Shown here one piece after another: positions 25,616 through 36,010 of a DNA stretch of 64,000 bases (position 1 is its first letter; every line of letters begins with the position of its first letter). The stretch spans positions 32,083,930-32,147,929 of the forward strand of contig NC_135726.1 of NCBI RefSeq assembly GCF_964656455.1. The letters run 5' to 3'. The notes under the pieces are model-generated. The model made no database searches. It was given only the letters and a program-made list of their open reading frames with translations, and was not told the DNA's origin. This stretch comes from Halichoerus grypus. Lineage: Eukaryota; Chordata; Mammalia; Carnivora; Phocidae. A program made the position numbers and the translations under genes.

Positions 25616-25750
25616 ACTTGTACTGAGCACACACTTCTGTGCCAGGCAGTTATAACCATTTTACAGTTTGAGTCCCCACAACCACCTTGTGAAGCAGGTC
25701 CCATTACCATCCCCGCTTTACAGATGAGGGAACCGAGGCCCAGAGTTGAT
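25615..25750 (-). mobile_element. MIR SINE fragment
   Basis: 'cttgtactgagcacacacttctgtgccaggca...gctttacagatgagggaaccgaggcccagag' is MIR reversed. Confidence 0.8.
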
Positions 25751-26169
25751 TCTTCTATTGGCCTCCCCACCCCCATCCATTCCCCGCCCTCCTCTATGCT
25801 GCTCTGTGCCCCGGGAAGCTGACCCCCTTAGACCAATTTGCTGAAGCTTCCTGGTCTCTGGCTTCCAGCTTCAGCCAATGGGAGGCCCTGGCAGGAAACC
25901 CGAGGATACAAGCAGAGAGAGGTTGGGGTATTTCTCCCCACCCCCGACTCCCTCTGCACCGTGTCTCTGACTATGGTTCATCTTCCATATCTAGAGCTCC
26001 TGCCTGGCTTTTTCCCTTCCTCAGCTGTGGTTTCTACAGGGATCTGAATCTAAAATACCCAACATTTCCTCCCCTGCCCTTTCTGCCCTGGGATGGTAAC
26101 ACCCCCTGCCTTTGCCAGGGGCCAAGCACTCCCTGGGTGCCTCAAGACCCCGTGAAGGTGCTGTAACCC

Positions 26170-26350
26170 TTCCCACAGCTTCACAAGTTAGCTTCCATTA
26201 GTTTAAACTGTCTAGAGTACAGGCCCCTGGCTGACACAGAGATTAGATACTATGCCCAAGGTCCCACAGTCAGAAAATGGTGCCGCCAGGATTCGAACCC
26301 AGGATATCGGGCTCCAGAGTCCTTACTCTTTAACCATCACACTATGCTGC
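26170..26350 (-). mobile_element. MIR SINE, 5' part
   Basis: 'tgcccaaggtcccacagtcagaaaatggtgccgccaggattcgaacccagg...ccagagtccttactctttaaccatcacactatgctgcct' matches the reversed MIR head, which is tRNA-derived. Confidence 0.85.
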
Positions 26351-27007
26351 CTTCCGTCCTGTTCTCCTTCTCTGGGTCCTTCATCTGCTGGTAGCCTCCT
26401 CAAGGGCCCCCCGGGTGACCCCCAAGAGTCAAGTGCTGTGCCTGGATTTATGCAGACATTCCAGAATCTCTCACTGAGCCCGGAAGACAGAGTTACTTGA
26501 TTCCTCTTTATCCTCCAGAGTATTTTTACAACTGAGAGCCCGTCCCCACATTCCTTCTTCCCGGGCATGAGAGCTCCCCCACTTCTGCCCTGCTGGCCCC
26601 TCACATAGGGCTTGCCACTCGTCTTCCCTCTAGACAAAGACCAAGGTCCATAACATGGCTGAGAAGGCCCCCAGGCCCAGACTGTGACCCCTCCTCGGCC
26701 AAATGAACTTCAATCAGCATCTCAAACAAACTGCCCCCTTCACTACAGGGCTCTCTCACACACTGCTAGTCCATCTAGCAGACACTCATGGTGCCATTAC
26801 ACACCCCCTCCCCCTGCCTTGCTCCCCACCACCCCTTCCCCAACTCACCTTTGGGCTGAAATCACAGCTCCTCCAAGACCACCTCTGACCCAAGGCCAGT
26901 TGGCACTCCCTGCTCTAGACTGTCAGAGCCCCCAGAGTGTCCTCCAGCATTCCCCTAACATTGTCTTCATTGCTCAGTGTCCACCTTCCTAAACTATGAG
27001 CCAATCT

Positions 27008-27350
27008 AACATGAATATCGATGCAAAAATCCAAAGTGAAAGATTAGCAAATCAAATACAGCAACATTTTAAAATAGCAATGTCTCGTGATGAAGAAGGA
27101 TGGTGTTTAGGAATACAAAGAAAGTTGAACACTAGGAAATCTAGTGATGTCGATCATGCACATAATCATTTGTTACATTAGCAAAGGATGACAACAGCCC
27201 AACAGCATTTGACAAAATTCAGTAATTATTCCCGGTTTCAAAAATAGTAGCAAGCCAGGGGTTGAAGAAAGCTTTCTTAACTAGATAAGCAACCAACTAT
27301 TATTAAATAGTATGGGAGAGTCTAACCAATGCAATAAGATAAGAAAAACA
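27008..27350 (+). mobile_element. Decayed L1 ORF2 (reverse transcriptase) fragment
   Basis: Frames carry L1 ORF2 text in order: NIDAKIQ..RLANQIQQHFK, then an equivalent of the 'GWCLGIQRKLNTRKS' block, then after stops a 'QQHLTKFSN' remnant of the AEKAFDKIQ block. Stops and deletions show it is dead. It is AT-rich against its surroundings. Confidence 0.8.
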
Positions 27351-27489
27351 GATGAGAGGCAAAGATGAACGTTTAGTCCAACTAAACTCTAAGTTTGGTG
27401 AGGCCGTATGCTTCATAGTTTCCACGCCATCCTAAGCACACGCAAATATCTGTGGAATGCACAGCCACCCAGATGAGGTCTGAACCCCA

Positions 27490-27690
27490 TTCAGTGTTCT
27501 CAAAGCACCCCAGTACTCCTCCTTTGAGCTACATATCACAACTTAAATTGTGTCCTTTGTTTTTAAAAATACTTCTCTTTTCCTACTAGAGCATAAACTC
27601 CATGAACATGAGTGGCATGCTCTACTGGCAGAGTAAATGGATACCTGGCCTAAAATAGGTACTCAACATCTCTCGCACCGATGCAGGAAG
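27490..27690 (+). mobile_element. L2 LINE 3' fragment
   Basis: 'cctactagagcataaactccatgaacatgagtggcatg...cctggcctaaaataggtactcaac' is the L2 3' end. Confidence 0.65.
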
Positions 27691-28448
27691 GACTATCTGT
27701 GGACTTGAATAAAATGCATTAGTTGCTAAGTTATAATAAGTGATTTTATCCTACTTCTCAGCTGGAAAAACCCGAGGCCCAGAGAAGGGAGGAGATGCCA
27801 CACCACTGTGAAGCCCCCCTCCGGGACCCTGGGGTCCTCTGAAAGGCATCAGCCACACACAATGCCACGCACACAGGGTGCTGCCCACGTGGCCCAGCAA
27901 GTATGGAAAGTGAAGCCCAGACCGATTCCTCTAAACAAACGCACACGCAGGGCACACCCGGGTGGGCAGAGCCGCCTTTCTGGGGCTAGGGATGACCCAT
28001 GGAGGGACCTGAGCCTTCCTCACAAAGCCCTGTGACTGCTGCCTACATGGATAAACAGCCCCCTCTGCTTCCCCGTGACGTTATCAAAGAATTACTTATG
28101 TCTCTGGAAATGCTTGTTTGGAAAAGGTTCTCCACCCCACCTGGGCTTGGCAGGAGGGGCAGCATCCTCGGGCCTGCCCTTCGGGGAGTGATCAGGCTTT
28201 TCCCCCAGCCCCTGAGGGCTCTCGGCCATTCTTCATACGAAGAGTCTGAAGCCAGCCATAAAGAAGCAGGCAGCCTCCCAGGATAAACGGAGCACGGTGA
28301 CATCAAAGACCGCCTTCCAGATTAAACAACTGAGGCCTTCAGCTCTCTCTGGCGTTTCTTCCAGGATATTCTGGGCTCCTGCCTCAGTTCTCCCTCAGAT
28401 GGAATGGCAGATATTTTGTTTGTGAGAGTCTGAATTTTTTCCTTCCTC

Positions 28449-28525
28449 GGGGAGAGGGGGAGAGGGAGGAGGAGAGGGGAAGGGAGGGTGGGGGGAGAGA
28501 GTGAGCGAGAGGAAGAGAAAGAATG
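28449..28525 (+). repeat. Long polypurine tract
   Basis: Almost uninterrupted G/A over about 75 bp: GGGGAGAGGGGGAGAGGGAGG, then AGGGGAAGGGAGGGTGGGGGG, then GAGAGAGTGAGCGAGAGG. Prone to triplex or quadruplex structure. Confidence 0.85.
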
Positions 28526-29384
28526 TCTGTGAGAGACAAGAGCCACAAAAAGAACATGTGTGAGCGAAAAAGAAAGGGAAGTCAGGGAGGCAGCCGGAAG
28601 CGCCTGCTTTGGAATCCAACAAGCGACCTAAAAATTCCAAAAGTTTCTAAACCAAAGCACACTGTGAACCCACAGCCAGGGAGGGAGGCTACAAGAGCCC
28701 CCAAGCCGGGATGGGTGGGGTGCCTGGCTCCCAGTGCTAGCAGACCCCTTCGTGGGCACTGGCCCCTTGATCAGAGGGTCCCTTGGCACTCCTTTTTCTC
28801 AGACACATCAGGTAAACCAAGGCAAGGGGTCCTCTTCCCTCAGCACAGGCTCACAACGGTTCTCTGGGGTTGGCTTGTCACCACCTCTTATCCCCTCGTC
28901 CTTGGGGTGCCTCTCTCTGCCTTGAGCAACCAATCCAATCCCACCCCTCAGGCCCCCCATATCCCACCACAGCCGGGCTTCTGGCCCTCCGGCCGACGCC
29001 CCCTCCCCACAGGAAAGCAGGGGCCACTGATCCATCCAAACAGCTGGAGTCGTGCCCCCAAGGCCCCAAGTCCATGACACGCCACATCCATCGGCTCTAA
29101 GGCACGTGCTGCTGGCTAGGGCGGCAGCTGACTACCCCCGCCCCCCCGCTCCTCCACCCCGCACACCTGTCCAGGGGACAGGTAGCTCGAACATGCCACG
29201 AGCCACTAATGCGCAGGGCTTTTCAGAAAGCCTGAGCTCCAGGAGAGCTTTGCAGGTTCCACAGGCTACAAGCCACTCGGAGTCCACCCTCCCGGCGCAA
29301 CCAGCACCCAGTTCCCAGGGACAATGGCAAGCCTGGGGCCTCCCACAGCTATTCTGTGCACGAATACCAACTCTCTCCTCCCAT

Positions 29385-29600
29385 ACCCTCTTCCTCACAG
29401 CCTCTCAGGTCTCTGCTTCAATGCCACCTTCACGCAGCTTCTCCCGAGTGCTCCTGTCCATTAATGTGCCTGTAAGTACTGATTTCTTTGTCTCCTTTAT
29501 TAGACTGGAAGCCATGGGCGGGCAGGGACCACATCTCGTTTATGTACCACTGTGTCCTTGATGCCTGGTCCAGCTAGGGAGTTCTTAGGAATAACAATTC
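29385..29600 (+). mobile_element. L2 LINE 3' fragment
   Basis: 'ggtctctgcttcaatgccaccttc', 'attagactggaagccatgggcgggcagggaccacatctcg' and 'tgtgtccttgatgcctggtcc' are L2 landmarks in order. Confidence 0.7.
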
Positions 29601-31534
29601 ATTATTGATCATAATTAATAGCTGAGTACCTGAAAGCAAAGGCCTGATCCCACTCTTCCATCTGCCTGAGGAAGAGGATGTGGGAGAGAATGAGGCAGGG
29701 ATGGTGGCCTAATCTATCTTCATTCATTCATTCAGCAAACACATCGTGAGTGTCCACCATGTGCCCTGGGGCTACCACAAGGAAGATGTATTCCTCTCAA
29801 AAAGTGATTCTTTCATTGCTGACGTTCCGTGTAGCTGTTTTAAGCCCTCATAGGGACAGTTTGTTCCCTGCGGGTGGTACCGGAGCTTCCCGGGGCTAGG
29901 AGTCCTCTCTGCCCAGCCGTGGCCCACCCTCTCTGCTCACTCCGGCCATCCCCACTGGGTGAGGGGATGCACCATTCCCCCAAGTTCTAGGACCCCAGGA
30001 GACATGCCATGCTTGCTTCCTGGTTCAGCCTCTCCCGGGGTTTATTACAGTTTGTATAAAACGCAAATGTGCAGAGGCTGTTCCTGAATTCCAGGGACTA
30101 GAACACACATGGCCCTGACTCGGGGGAACTTCTCTCCCAAAGAAGAAAAGTTCCAAAGGTAGGAAGAGATGCTCCTCGAAGTCTCCCAGAGACCACATCA
30201 CAGAGATTCATTAAAGCCTTCAGAATATGACACCCTTGCCCACCACCTGCCCTCCTGAGGGACCCAGCCCTACTGGAAACCAGAAGCCCCACCTGGCACT
30301 TTGCCCAGCTCAGGCCTCCCCATTCTTCCCCCCCCTACCCCCCACCCCCGGGGTAGAGAAAGCTGCCAGATGGGGCTAAGAAGCTGGTCCTGGGTGCCAT
30401 GGGCAGAGGAGACCCTCCATGGAGAACCCAAAGATGCCAGCAAGCAGAGGCCCAGATACCTCCCCCAGCCTCAAAGCAAATCATCTTTTAATTCTAAAAA
30501 CACCAAATATTTAATTTATGCTTTACCTCAAATGTCAAGTCTACCTCCCGGCACATAGCTTTGAAACCACGTAAGGAGGCCTAACGCTTTCCATATGGTG
30601 AAGACATGGGGCCTTTTAATTGTGCCAACTGGTATCATTCAAGGGTGATTCCCCTGGAATCCGGCAACTGGGGCAGCAGCTGGGCCAACAGCCAGCCTCC
30701 AACCTCATCACCCAGCCCCGCACGGCCCCGCGGGCTCCGACGCAGCCTGCGCCCTCCCAATCTTCCCCAAGTATCAAAATGCACTAGGTGCCCCCTAATC
30801 AAATTACCAGCCTGCCTGGCGGCCACCTTCAACCCACAAGCAGGCTTGCCGGCACCGCAGCTCTCAGCCCGCCTCTTAAGGCAGATCTGCCATAAAAGAA
30901 CAAAAGGGCCAAACCCGGGGTTGGGGGGATGGGGGGGCCAGGAATTGCTGGTCCTACACGTTCATGTCCGCGCACGCAGGTACACACCTCGGGAGCACAG
31001 TGCACCCAGGTTCTGCTTGTCCAGGGGTTCACCATCAGCCTCCCTGTGTCTGCTACGCGGCTCCATCCCTCTACCAAGTTTTTGATTTCACCCATTATAT
31101 TATATTACGTTTTCCAGACCCGGTATTCACAATTGGTGTTCTTTTGTAACCGCCCGTTAGTTTTGTGTTTACCTCTCCTTCTTTATCTCTTTGAGATTAT
31201 TAGGCTTATTTAAACTTCTAAGTGTTTAGCGCACTGTTGTCTGGCTTATAGATTGTTCACGTCATTGTTCTCTCATAGTACTTGGACCTGTCACCATCTC
31301 TCATTAGTTTTCTCCTCTGAGCTCATGATTCCTTGAAGCCCCGCCCTTAGCCCATTGTCCATCCAAGTGCGTCTACAACGGATGGTGGGGCAGGGGAGGG
31401 AGGAAACTTCTGGATTCCTAATCTGGGTTCCCATCTCTGCCCCACCAGTGCCTCAGCAAACCTCCTGGTACCCTTCTCCCTTTTGAACTCTTTTTCCAAG
31501 AGTCACATGCCATAACCCGGCCAGGGATGAGAAT

Positions 31535-31625
31535 ATTATTATACCCATTTTGCAGATGAGCTTAGGTAAAACGGCTTATACAAGGTGGCAAGCTACAGTG
31601 GCAGAGCCTGGCCTCATTTATTTTT
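31535..31625 (-). mobile_element. MIR SINE fragment
   Basis: 'attattatacccattttgcagatgag' followed by 'caaggtggcaagctacagtggcagagcctgg' is MIR reversed with a small loss. Confidence 0.6.
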
Positions 31626-31964
31626 GTACTCAGGATGGCAGGCTTAGGTTAGCGCCAGCAAGATCACCCTCTCCCATCCCAGGACCTTCCAAGCAACTGG
31701 GACCCACCCTAAACACTTACAAAGCTACTGAGGCCCGGTCAGGAAGGAAGAGGGCAAGCAGGGGCCCCTCCTGTCCCTGCCTGCCCCACCACCCACCTCT
31801 TCCCAAAGTACTCAGCAGCTGGTCAGCATGCTGCCTCTCTGGAAATGAGTAAGGGAGGCAGTCCCCAGGCAGATGCTCTAGCATAGGGCTTTGCCACTCA
31901 TGGCCCCTGTTTTCTAGAAAGTGCTCCAGAAAGAGAGAAAGACAGAGTCCACATCAGCCAGCTG

Positions 31965-32045
31965 GCAACTTTATAGGGTTATGAGGAGGAGTAAGACAAT
32001 GTAAGCAAAGTGCTTGACATACACAGGCACTTAATAAATAATAAT
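31965..32045 (+). mobile_element. MIR SINE 3' fragment
   Basis: 'atagggttatgaggaggagtaagacaatgtaagcaaagtgcttgacatacacaggcacttaataaat' is the MIR 3' end forward. Confidence 0.7.
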
Positions 32046-32999
32046 GTTCACTGCAATAATAATAATGCTAGTTGGGTGAACCACTAATGTGCTTCCAGCC
32101 ACCTTAGTGAAAGGCCGGGTGGAGTGGAGACAGAGACCATCCCTATGCCAGGCCTGGGGCTGGTGGGGGGACCTCTGCCAGCCCCTGGAATCCAGCAGAC
32201 CTTGGAGCCCACACCCTACATCCTGATGATCTAACGGAAGAACCTGCCGCCACCCTTTCTGCACCACTGGGAATCAGGGAAACTAAACTAGGAGGGAGGT
32301 TGCCCACTGCTGTCTCATTCACTATTTCTCCATGTCTCCCAAACTTTGGACATTCCATTTCCATAGTCACAGTTTTGACCACTTTTACTTAGTATTTTGC
32401 TCGGAATCAACTTTCACCACTCTCTTTCAATTTAGCTTCGTCCTAAGTGATACTATCCGTGAAATCATGGGTTTTATGTCCTAGTTACTATCTTTTCTGG
32501 TAGCAGAAATGCTTGCCTATTAAGATAACAAACATTCCTCCAGGTACCACCTGAAATCAGTGCACACACCCCCACTGTGCAGCCCCCGACCTTGCGCTTC
32601 CCCTGACCTCTCCCAGGTTGGGCTTGCCATCCCCCGCCCCTGCAGATTCGGTGGCTGGGCCAGGGCTGGTAGGAACCCCGGTGTCCGGGTCCCAGTCACC
32701 AAAGCAGAACTCCCCAGGAAGCAGAGGTTCCCTCCCCTTAATACCTTGGATGGCAGTGCCGGCCCTCCACTACCCAACATATGTCACGCGGCTGGCTCTG
32801 TGTCTCACATCTTCAAAAGTGCTTTGAACAAACATTAATGACCCCTCAGTGTTTCTCTGAGAGAGGGGGCGAGGAAGGGAGGGGGCAAGCACCACCCCAT
32901 GCTGTCCTCAGCTGGGGGAATAAACCAGGCAACAAAATTCCATGACTTCACCAAAGCCACAGACTTAAGCTGGGCCCCCTCCCCACCCTCCCTCATTTC

Positions 33000-33450
33000 C
33001 CCCAATGGCAACTTTTACTGCCTCACATTCCTCTTGCTGGGAATACTACTATTTAATTAAAAACGACAGACTTTTGTTTTCCTCTCCTTCCTTCCTCCTC
33101 CCTCCCATCCTCCAGGACTGGATGCCAAGGAGACCCACCAAAAACATGCGGGTAACATTTGTTATGGCTTTGAAGATAAAAGTCAATTGAAGTAAGCCCT
33201 CGCTGTATTTCAAGTTTCCCCTAAAGCATGGAGCAAGCTGCCTGGCAGTTGAGGAAAGGAAAGAAAAAAGGGGGGGGGGGGACTGCAAATAAATGTCATT
33301 CTGCAGGAATACTTTGTAAAAATAAACAGGCTGAAAAAACCCAAAACTTGATTAATGGAAATCCACTCAGTTGGCCTCTGTCTTGAGCTGCAAATGCATT
33401 TGTTCATATGGCTAAATCGGATCATTTTCACTGGGCTTTAAATAAGTAAG
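33000..33450. promoter_or_regulatory. AT-rich unique block, possible enhancer
   Basis: About 450 bp, 1.3-1.7 kb inside intron 3, contains TATTTAATTAAAA, AAGATAAAAG (GATA type), TTGATTAATGG, an octamer-like TGCAAATGCAT and no repeat I recognise, apart from a G12-13 run near 33270. Proximity to the NKD1 promoter makes an intronic enhancer plausible but untested. Confidence 0.3.
33270..33282 (+). repeat. Poly(G) run
   Basis: A homopolymer of about 12-13 G; the length is likely unstable and error-prone in assembly. Confidence 0.85.
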
Positions 33451-33775
33451 TAGATCAAAAACTATAAATGGTGGGGGAAGAAAGGGAAGTTTGTAGTTCT
33501 GTTTCTAAAGGGCCTCAACCGCAGTGCCCCCCACCCACCCAGTTTTGACCTTTACTGGGGGACAGCAGCTCCAATTCCAGCCCAGCCAAGAGATGAAGAA
33601 AAATGGAGAAGAGAAAGCCCCCCAGCTAAGCAAGGCAGTGGGAGGAGGAGATGGGGGCTTTTCCCAGATGCAGAGATTATTGCATACGTGCACAAGAGGG
33701 GACTTTATCCACAGGCTCACTTCCCAACACCGGCCCCTGCAACTGAGCTGCAACCAGCCCAGGTGCCACGGCCCC

Positions 33776-33778
<3 letters not shown>

Positions 33779-33820
<42 letters not shown>
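33779..33820 (+). repeat. (AC)21 microsatellite
   Basis: Twenty-one uninterrupted AC units, long enough to be polymorphic. Confidence 0.97.
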
Positions 33821-33824
<4 letters not shown>

Positions 33825-33921
33825 CCCACACATCTGAAAACTCCACAGGCCCCTCCCTAGCCCATGGACAAGACCAAAGAACTAACCAGACCTGAGACTC
33901 AGTCTGTTCCCCTCTAAGTTT

Positions 33922-33944
33922 AAAAAAAAAAAAAAAAAAAAAAA
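33922..33944 (+). repeat. Poly(A) run
   Basis: Twenty-three A residues, not attached to a recognisable SINE or L1. Confidence 0.9.
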
Positions 33945-33973
33945 TTAAATGTCACATCAAAAAGTTGATTCAT

Positions 33974-33981
33974 CCTTTGAT
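33974..33981 (+). promoter_or_regulatory. TCF/LEF-type motif in intron 3
   Basis: CCTTTGATC, a consensus TCF/LEF core, lies 1.8 kb downstream of the NKD1 start codon. A single 8-mer like this is expected by chance about twice per 64 kb, so it is weak alone. Confidence 0.3.
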
Positions 33982-34727
33982 CCTTGGCTTGCTCGAGTTC
34001 CACGCAGACCATCTGAAAGCCCCGTGCAGAGTTCCAGAGCTCCTAGGACATCTGTGAGCACCAGTCCCAGGCCAAGAGCTGGGGCTGGACTCACTCACTT
34101 CCCTGTCACATCGACTGCTCCCCCAGGAATAACTCCAACTCAGGGTGGGCCCTGCCTGCAGCAGCAGGAGACCCTCTCTCTCCCTGTGGGCCAAGTGAAG
34201 GGGTACCAGGTCTCAGTGCCCCCTAAGCTCTGCTACCTTGATCACAGCCTCTTCTACTGGGGTTCCTGGGCAGATGGTACTGATGAATGCCACAGACACT
34301 TGGAACACATTTGGAGGCCAGCACAGTCCCGCCCTCCACCCAGACACCCCTAGATGCCTTCCCTGTCTTCCTAGCAACCCCCCTCCAAATCTACCTTTGA
34401 ATGCTGACCGCAGAAACAAGGTAGAAGTCAGAGCAGGCCCCCAAATCCCTCCAGCACACACAAGCTTCCCCACAGACTGGACCCGCACCACCTCCCCACC
34501 TAGGACTTTTCTCTCCCCAGACAGCCCTCCACCCCCAGCCAGACAGGAGACTGACACCTGAGCCACCTCTAAGATTCCCCAAGACATGGGGTTACCAGTG
34601 GTTTTGGTGGGGCAGGGGCAGCTGCAAAGGGACTTTCTGGACTTAGGAGCTGTGCCAAGAGGGTGCTAAAAGTTGGGGTGGGTAAGGAGACCCGTCTCTG
34701 GGGCTGAAATGTAGGTGGGGATCGTAC

Positions 34728-34861
34728 CCGGGTTCCTCTGCCAACGGTGCCCGCCACCTGCAGCTGTCGGGGTCCAGAGCTGCCACCTGGACAGCGCTGC
34801 CTCCCGATCCACTCCTCGATGCCCTTCCGGGCCCAGGCGGCGCTCACGGCGAAGCTGTCAC
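34728..34861 (-). CDS. NKD1: NKD1 coding exon 3
   Basis: This exon completes the glycine codon begun in exon 2 and encodes 44 further residues, about residues 21-64. It includes AARKGIEEWIGRQRCPGG-like sequence (here SAAWARKGIEEWIGRQRC), a signature of NKD1 that NKD2 lacks in this form. The acceptor is preceded by TCTTCCCCGCCCCAG and the donor is GTACGA (from 34727), so the exon ends in phase 0 after GTR. From memory of the human protein, only a few conservative changes occur near the exon's end. The EF-hand-like and Dishevelled-binding region and the His-rich C-terminus come from later exons beyond position 1. No frameshift or stop is present. Confidence 0.96.
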
Positions 34862-35576
34862 CTGGGGCGGGGAAGACACGGAGCCCCTGAGTCTGGCCCC
34901 TGGGCCGAAAGTTACCCGAGAGAGGAGGGAAAGAGTGGGCTCGGCAGAGGCAGTGGGGCCAGGAGGGGGTTGAGCATCGGGGCACAATCTGAGAGAGAGG
35001 GACGCAGGTAATTGGAAGAAAGGGGTTCAGCGAAGCCCCAGGAGCAGAGACCCAGAGGGGAGCGCATAAGGGGGAGCAGCACCCCGGAAAAGGGGTCTGG
35101 GGATCAGAAGAGCGAGCGCCAGAGGCCAGGACGGCAGAGGAGAGGGGTGAGGGTCAGAGGACGGGTGCAGTGAGCACGGGATGAGGGGAAGTGGAAAACT
35201 GAGGGTCAGGAGAGGGGCGCAGTGGGCGCAAGAGCCCACAGCTCGGGAGAAGGGGCTGAGGGCCGGAAACAGAGGGGCAGGATCTTGAGGGAAGGGGCTT
35301 AGGAGTCTGAAGAGGGGGGCGCAGTGAGCGCGGAGGGCGGGGACCGCAAAAGGAGGGGTTGGGGGTCAGAAGAGAGAGCACAGGACGGCGAGGAGGGGGT
35401 AGGTGGGACAGAAAAGGGGGCGCGAAGGCTGCTCCCGGAGCGGGTCTGTGGGACTGGTGGCCAGAGTTGGGGGTGGGGGTGGCCCTGGTAATAAGATCCC
35501 GCGGGCTAGGCCATTCCGCCGCGGTCCGCGGTGCTTCCCCGTCCATCCCCCCGGTCCGTGCCCCGCGCGCGCCTAC
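34862..35576 (-). other. NKD1: NKD1 intron 2 (715 nt), purine-rich on the plus strand
   Basis: This is a GT-AG intron between exons 2 and 3. Most of it (about 34985-35400) is strongly purine-rich on the plus strand, so the RNA is C/U-rich. It carries degenerate repeats of a GGGTCAGAAGAGGGGCGCAGTGAG-like theme about every 50 bp. No extra exon is apparent. Confidence 0.8.
34985..35400 (+). repeat. Degenerate purine-rich minisatellite in NKD1 intron 2
   Basis: Segments such as GAGGGTCAG(A)GGACGGGTGCAGTGAGC and GGGTCAGGAGAGGGGCGCAGTGG recur around 35150, 35202, 35257, 35300 and 35345, roughly 50 bp apart with heavy divergence. Purines dominate the plus strand throughout. Confidence 0.55.
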
Positions 35577-35609
35577 CTTCCGGGCTCTCCCTGCGCTTGC
35601 ACACGGCGG
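35577..35609 (-). CDS. NKD1: NKD1 coding exon 2 (33-nt microexon)
   Basis: This is a 33-nt exon between an AG acceptor (35611-35610) and a GTAGGC donor (from 35576). Joined to the last G of exon 1 it reads AAVCKRRESPE and the first base of a glycine codon. This matches the conserved basic stretch after the N-terminal myristoylation motif of NKD1 (residues 9-19). The acceptor's pyrimidine tract is a run of seven CCG triplets on the coding strand. The exon is too short to show up as an open reading frame of its own; it is supported by splice-site fit and by the preserved reading frame on both sides. Confidence 0.95.
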
Positions 35610-35740
35610 CTGCAGGCACATCGTGCGCGGCGGCGGCGGCGGCGGCGGGAGCCGGAAAGAAAGGAGAGGCAGAGAGTTAGCAATCGCGGGGGCGAGGGCG
35701 GCCGGGGCCAGGGGGCCGGCGCGCGGGCGGGGACACTGAC
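35610..35740 (-). other. NKD1: NKD1 intron 1 (131 nt)
   Basis: This very short GT-AG intron lies inside the CpG island. Its donor is GTCAGT. On the coding strand its 3' end runs through seven CCG triplets and then GCGCACGATGTGCCTGCAG. There is no ordinary T-rich tract, so the CCG run is the only extended pyrimidine-rich stretch before the acceptor. Confidence 0.85.
35628..35648 (-). repeat. (CCG)7 triplet repeat in NKD1 intron 1
   Basis: Seven perfect CGG units on the plus strand are CCG in the NKD1 transcript. They end 17 nt from the exon 2 acceptor and supply its pyrimidine-rich tract. Confidence 0.9.
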
Positions 35741-35765
35741 CCGGCTTGGAGTGAAGTTTCCCCAT
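35741..35765 (-). CDS. NKD1: NKD1 coding exon 1 (N-terminus, partial gene)
   Basis: This is the first coding exon of naked cuticle homolog 1, a cytoplasmic and membrane-associated Dishevelled-binding protein that dampens Wnt/beta-catenin signalling. The minus strand reads MGKLHSKP plus the first base of an alanine codon, then a GTCAGT donor at 35740. MGKLHSKP is the family N-terminus as I know it, and Gly2 is the expected N-myristoylation position. The start codon has a strong Kozak context (A at -3, G at +4). The exon joins in frame to exon 2 across an intron of only 131 nt. Identification rests on the exact N-terminal match and on the two following exons; only 64 of roughly 470 residues lie in the window. 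Confidence 0.95.
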
Positions 35766-35793
35766 GCTGGGGGCGCGGCGGGCGGGGGCGTCC

Positions 35794-35802
35794 CTAAGCC
35801 AT
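35794..35802 (-). other. Minimal upstream ORF (ATG GCT TAG)
   Basis: Two codons and a stop end 28 nt upstream of the NKD1 start codon. The context is weak at -3 (C) but has G at +4. The same frame stays open upstream to about 36267, so if transcription starts far enough out this would be the end of a 157-codon upstream ORF. Whether it lies in the mRNA depends on the unknown start site. Confidence 0.4.
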
Positions 35803-35990
35803 GCGCCCGGCCCGCGGGGCCCGCGGCTCGCCGCGCCTCGCCTCGCTCTCCTCCTCCCGGAGCAACCCCGAGCCGAGCGGAGCCCGAGGCGGCGCCGGGA
35901 CGCGCTCCTGCCGCCGTCGCCGCGGCCCGACTGACGCCCGGGCGCGCCGAGCCCCCAGCCCGCCGCCGCGGCCCGCGCCTCCCCGCGCGC

Positions 35991-35998
35991 CCATTGGC
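35991..35998 (-). promoter_or_regulatory. CCAAT box (NF-Y type)
   Basis: The plus strand reads CCATTGGC, giving GCCAATGG on the NKD1 coding strand about 230 bp upstream of the ATG. The CCAAT core with G/C flanks fits NF-Y. It sits 13 bp from the TCF/LEF element. Confidence 0.5.
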
Positions 35999-36010
35999 CG
36001 GGCGCGGCGC

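Larger units (their letters stand above)
1..34727 (-). other. NKD1: NKD1 intron 3, 5' part (runs off the window)
   Basis: Everything below the exon 3 donor is read as one large intron. I searched the reading frames for the expected start of exon 4 (ELVGDVLRD-like, then an acidic run) and did not find it, so the acceptor is inferred to lie beyond position 1. Repeats are listed separately. Stretches where I see nothing specific include 470-1265, 1705-2900, 4700-5290, 6280-6715, 9260-9780, 13400-14325, 15500-17100, 18210-19300, 19520-20670, 23570-24350, 27700-28440, 28530-29380, 29600-30480, 30800-31530 and 32050-33000. These hold only ordinary mixed-composition sequence with short chance ORFs. 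Confidence 0.8.

Noticed and set aside
28523..29077. 184-codon plus-strand ORF
   Set aside because: It begins inside a polypurine tract and shows no family features or splice context.
1..34727. NKD1 exon 4 and later exons
   Set aside because: Searched for the expected acidic and EF-hand-like peptide text on the minus strand; none found, so no further NKD1 exon is claimed.
34780..34812. REST/RE1-like half site GGACAGCGCTG
   Set aside because: It lies within NKD1 exon 3 coding sequence and only the right half matches; explained by codons.
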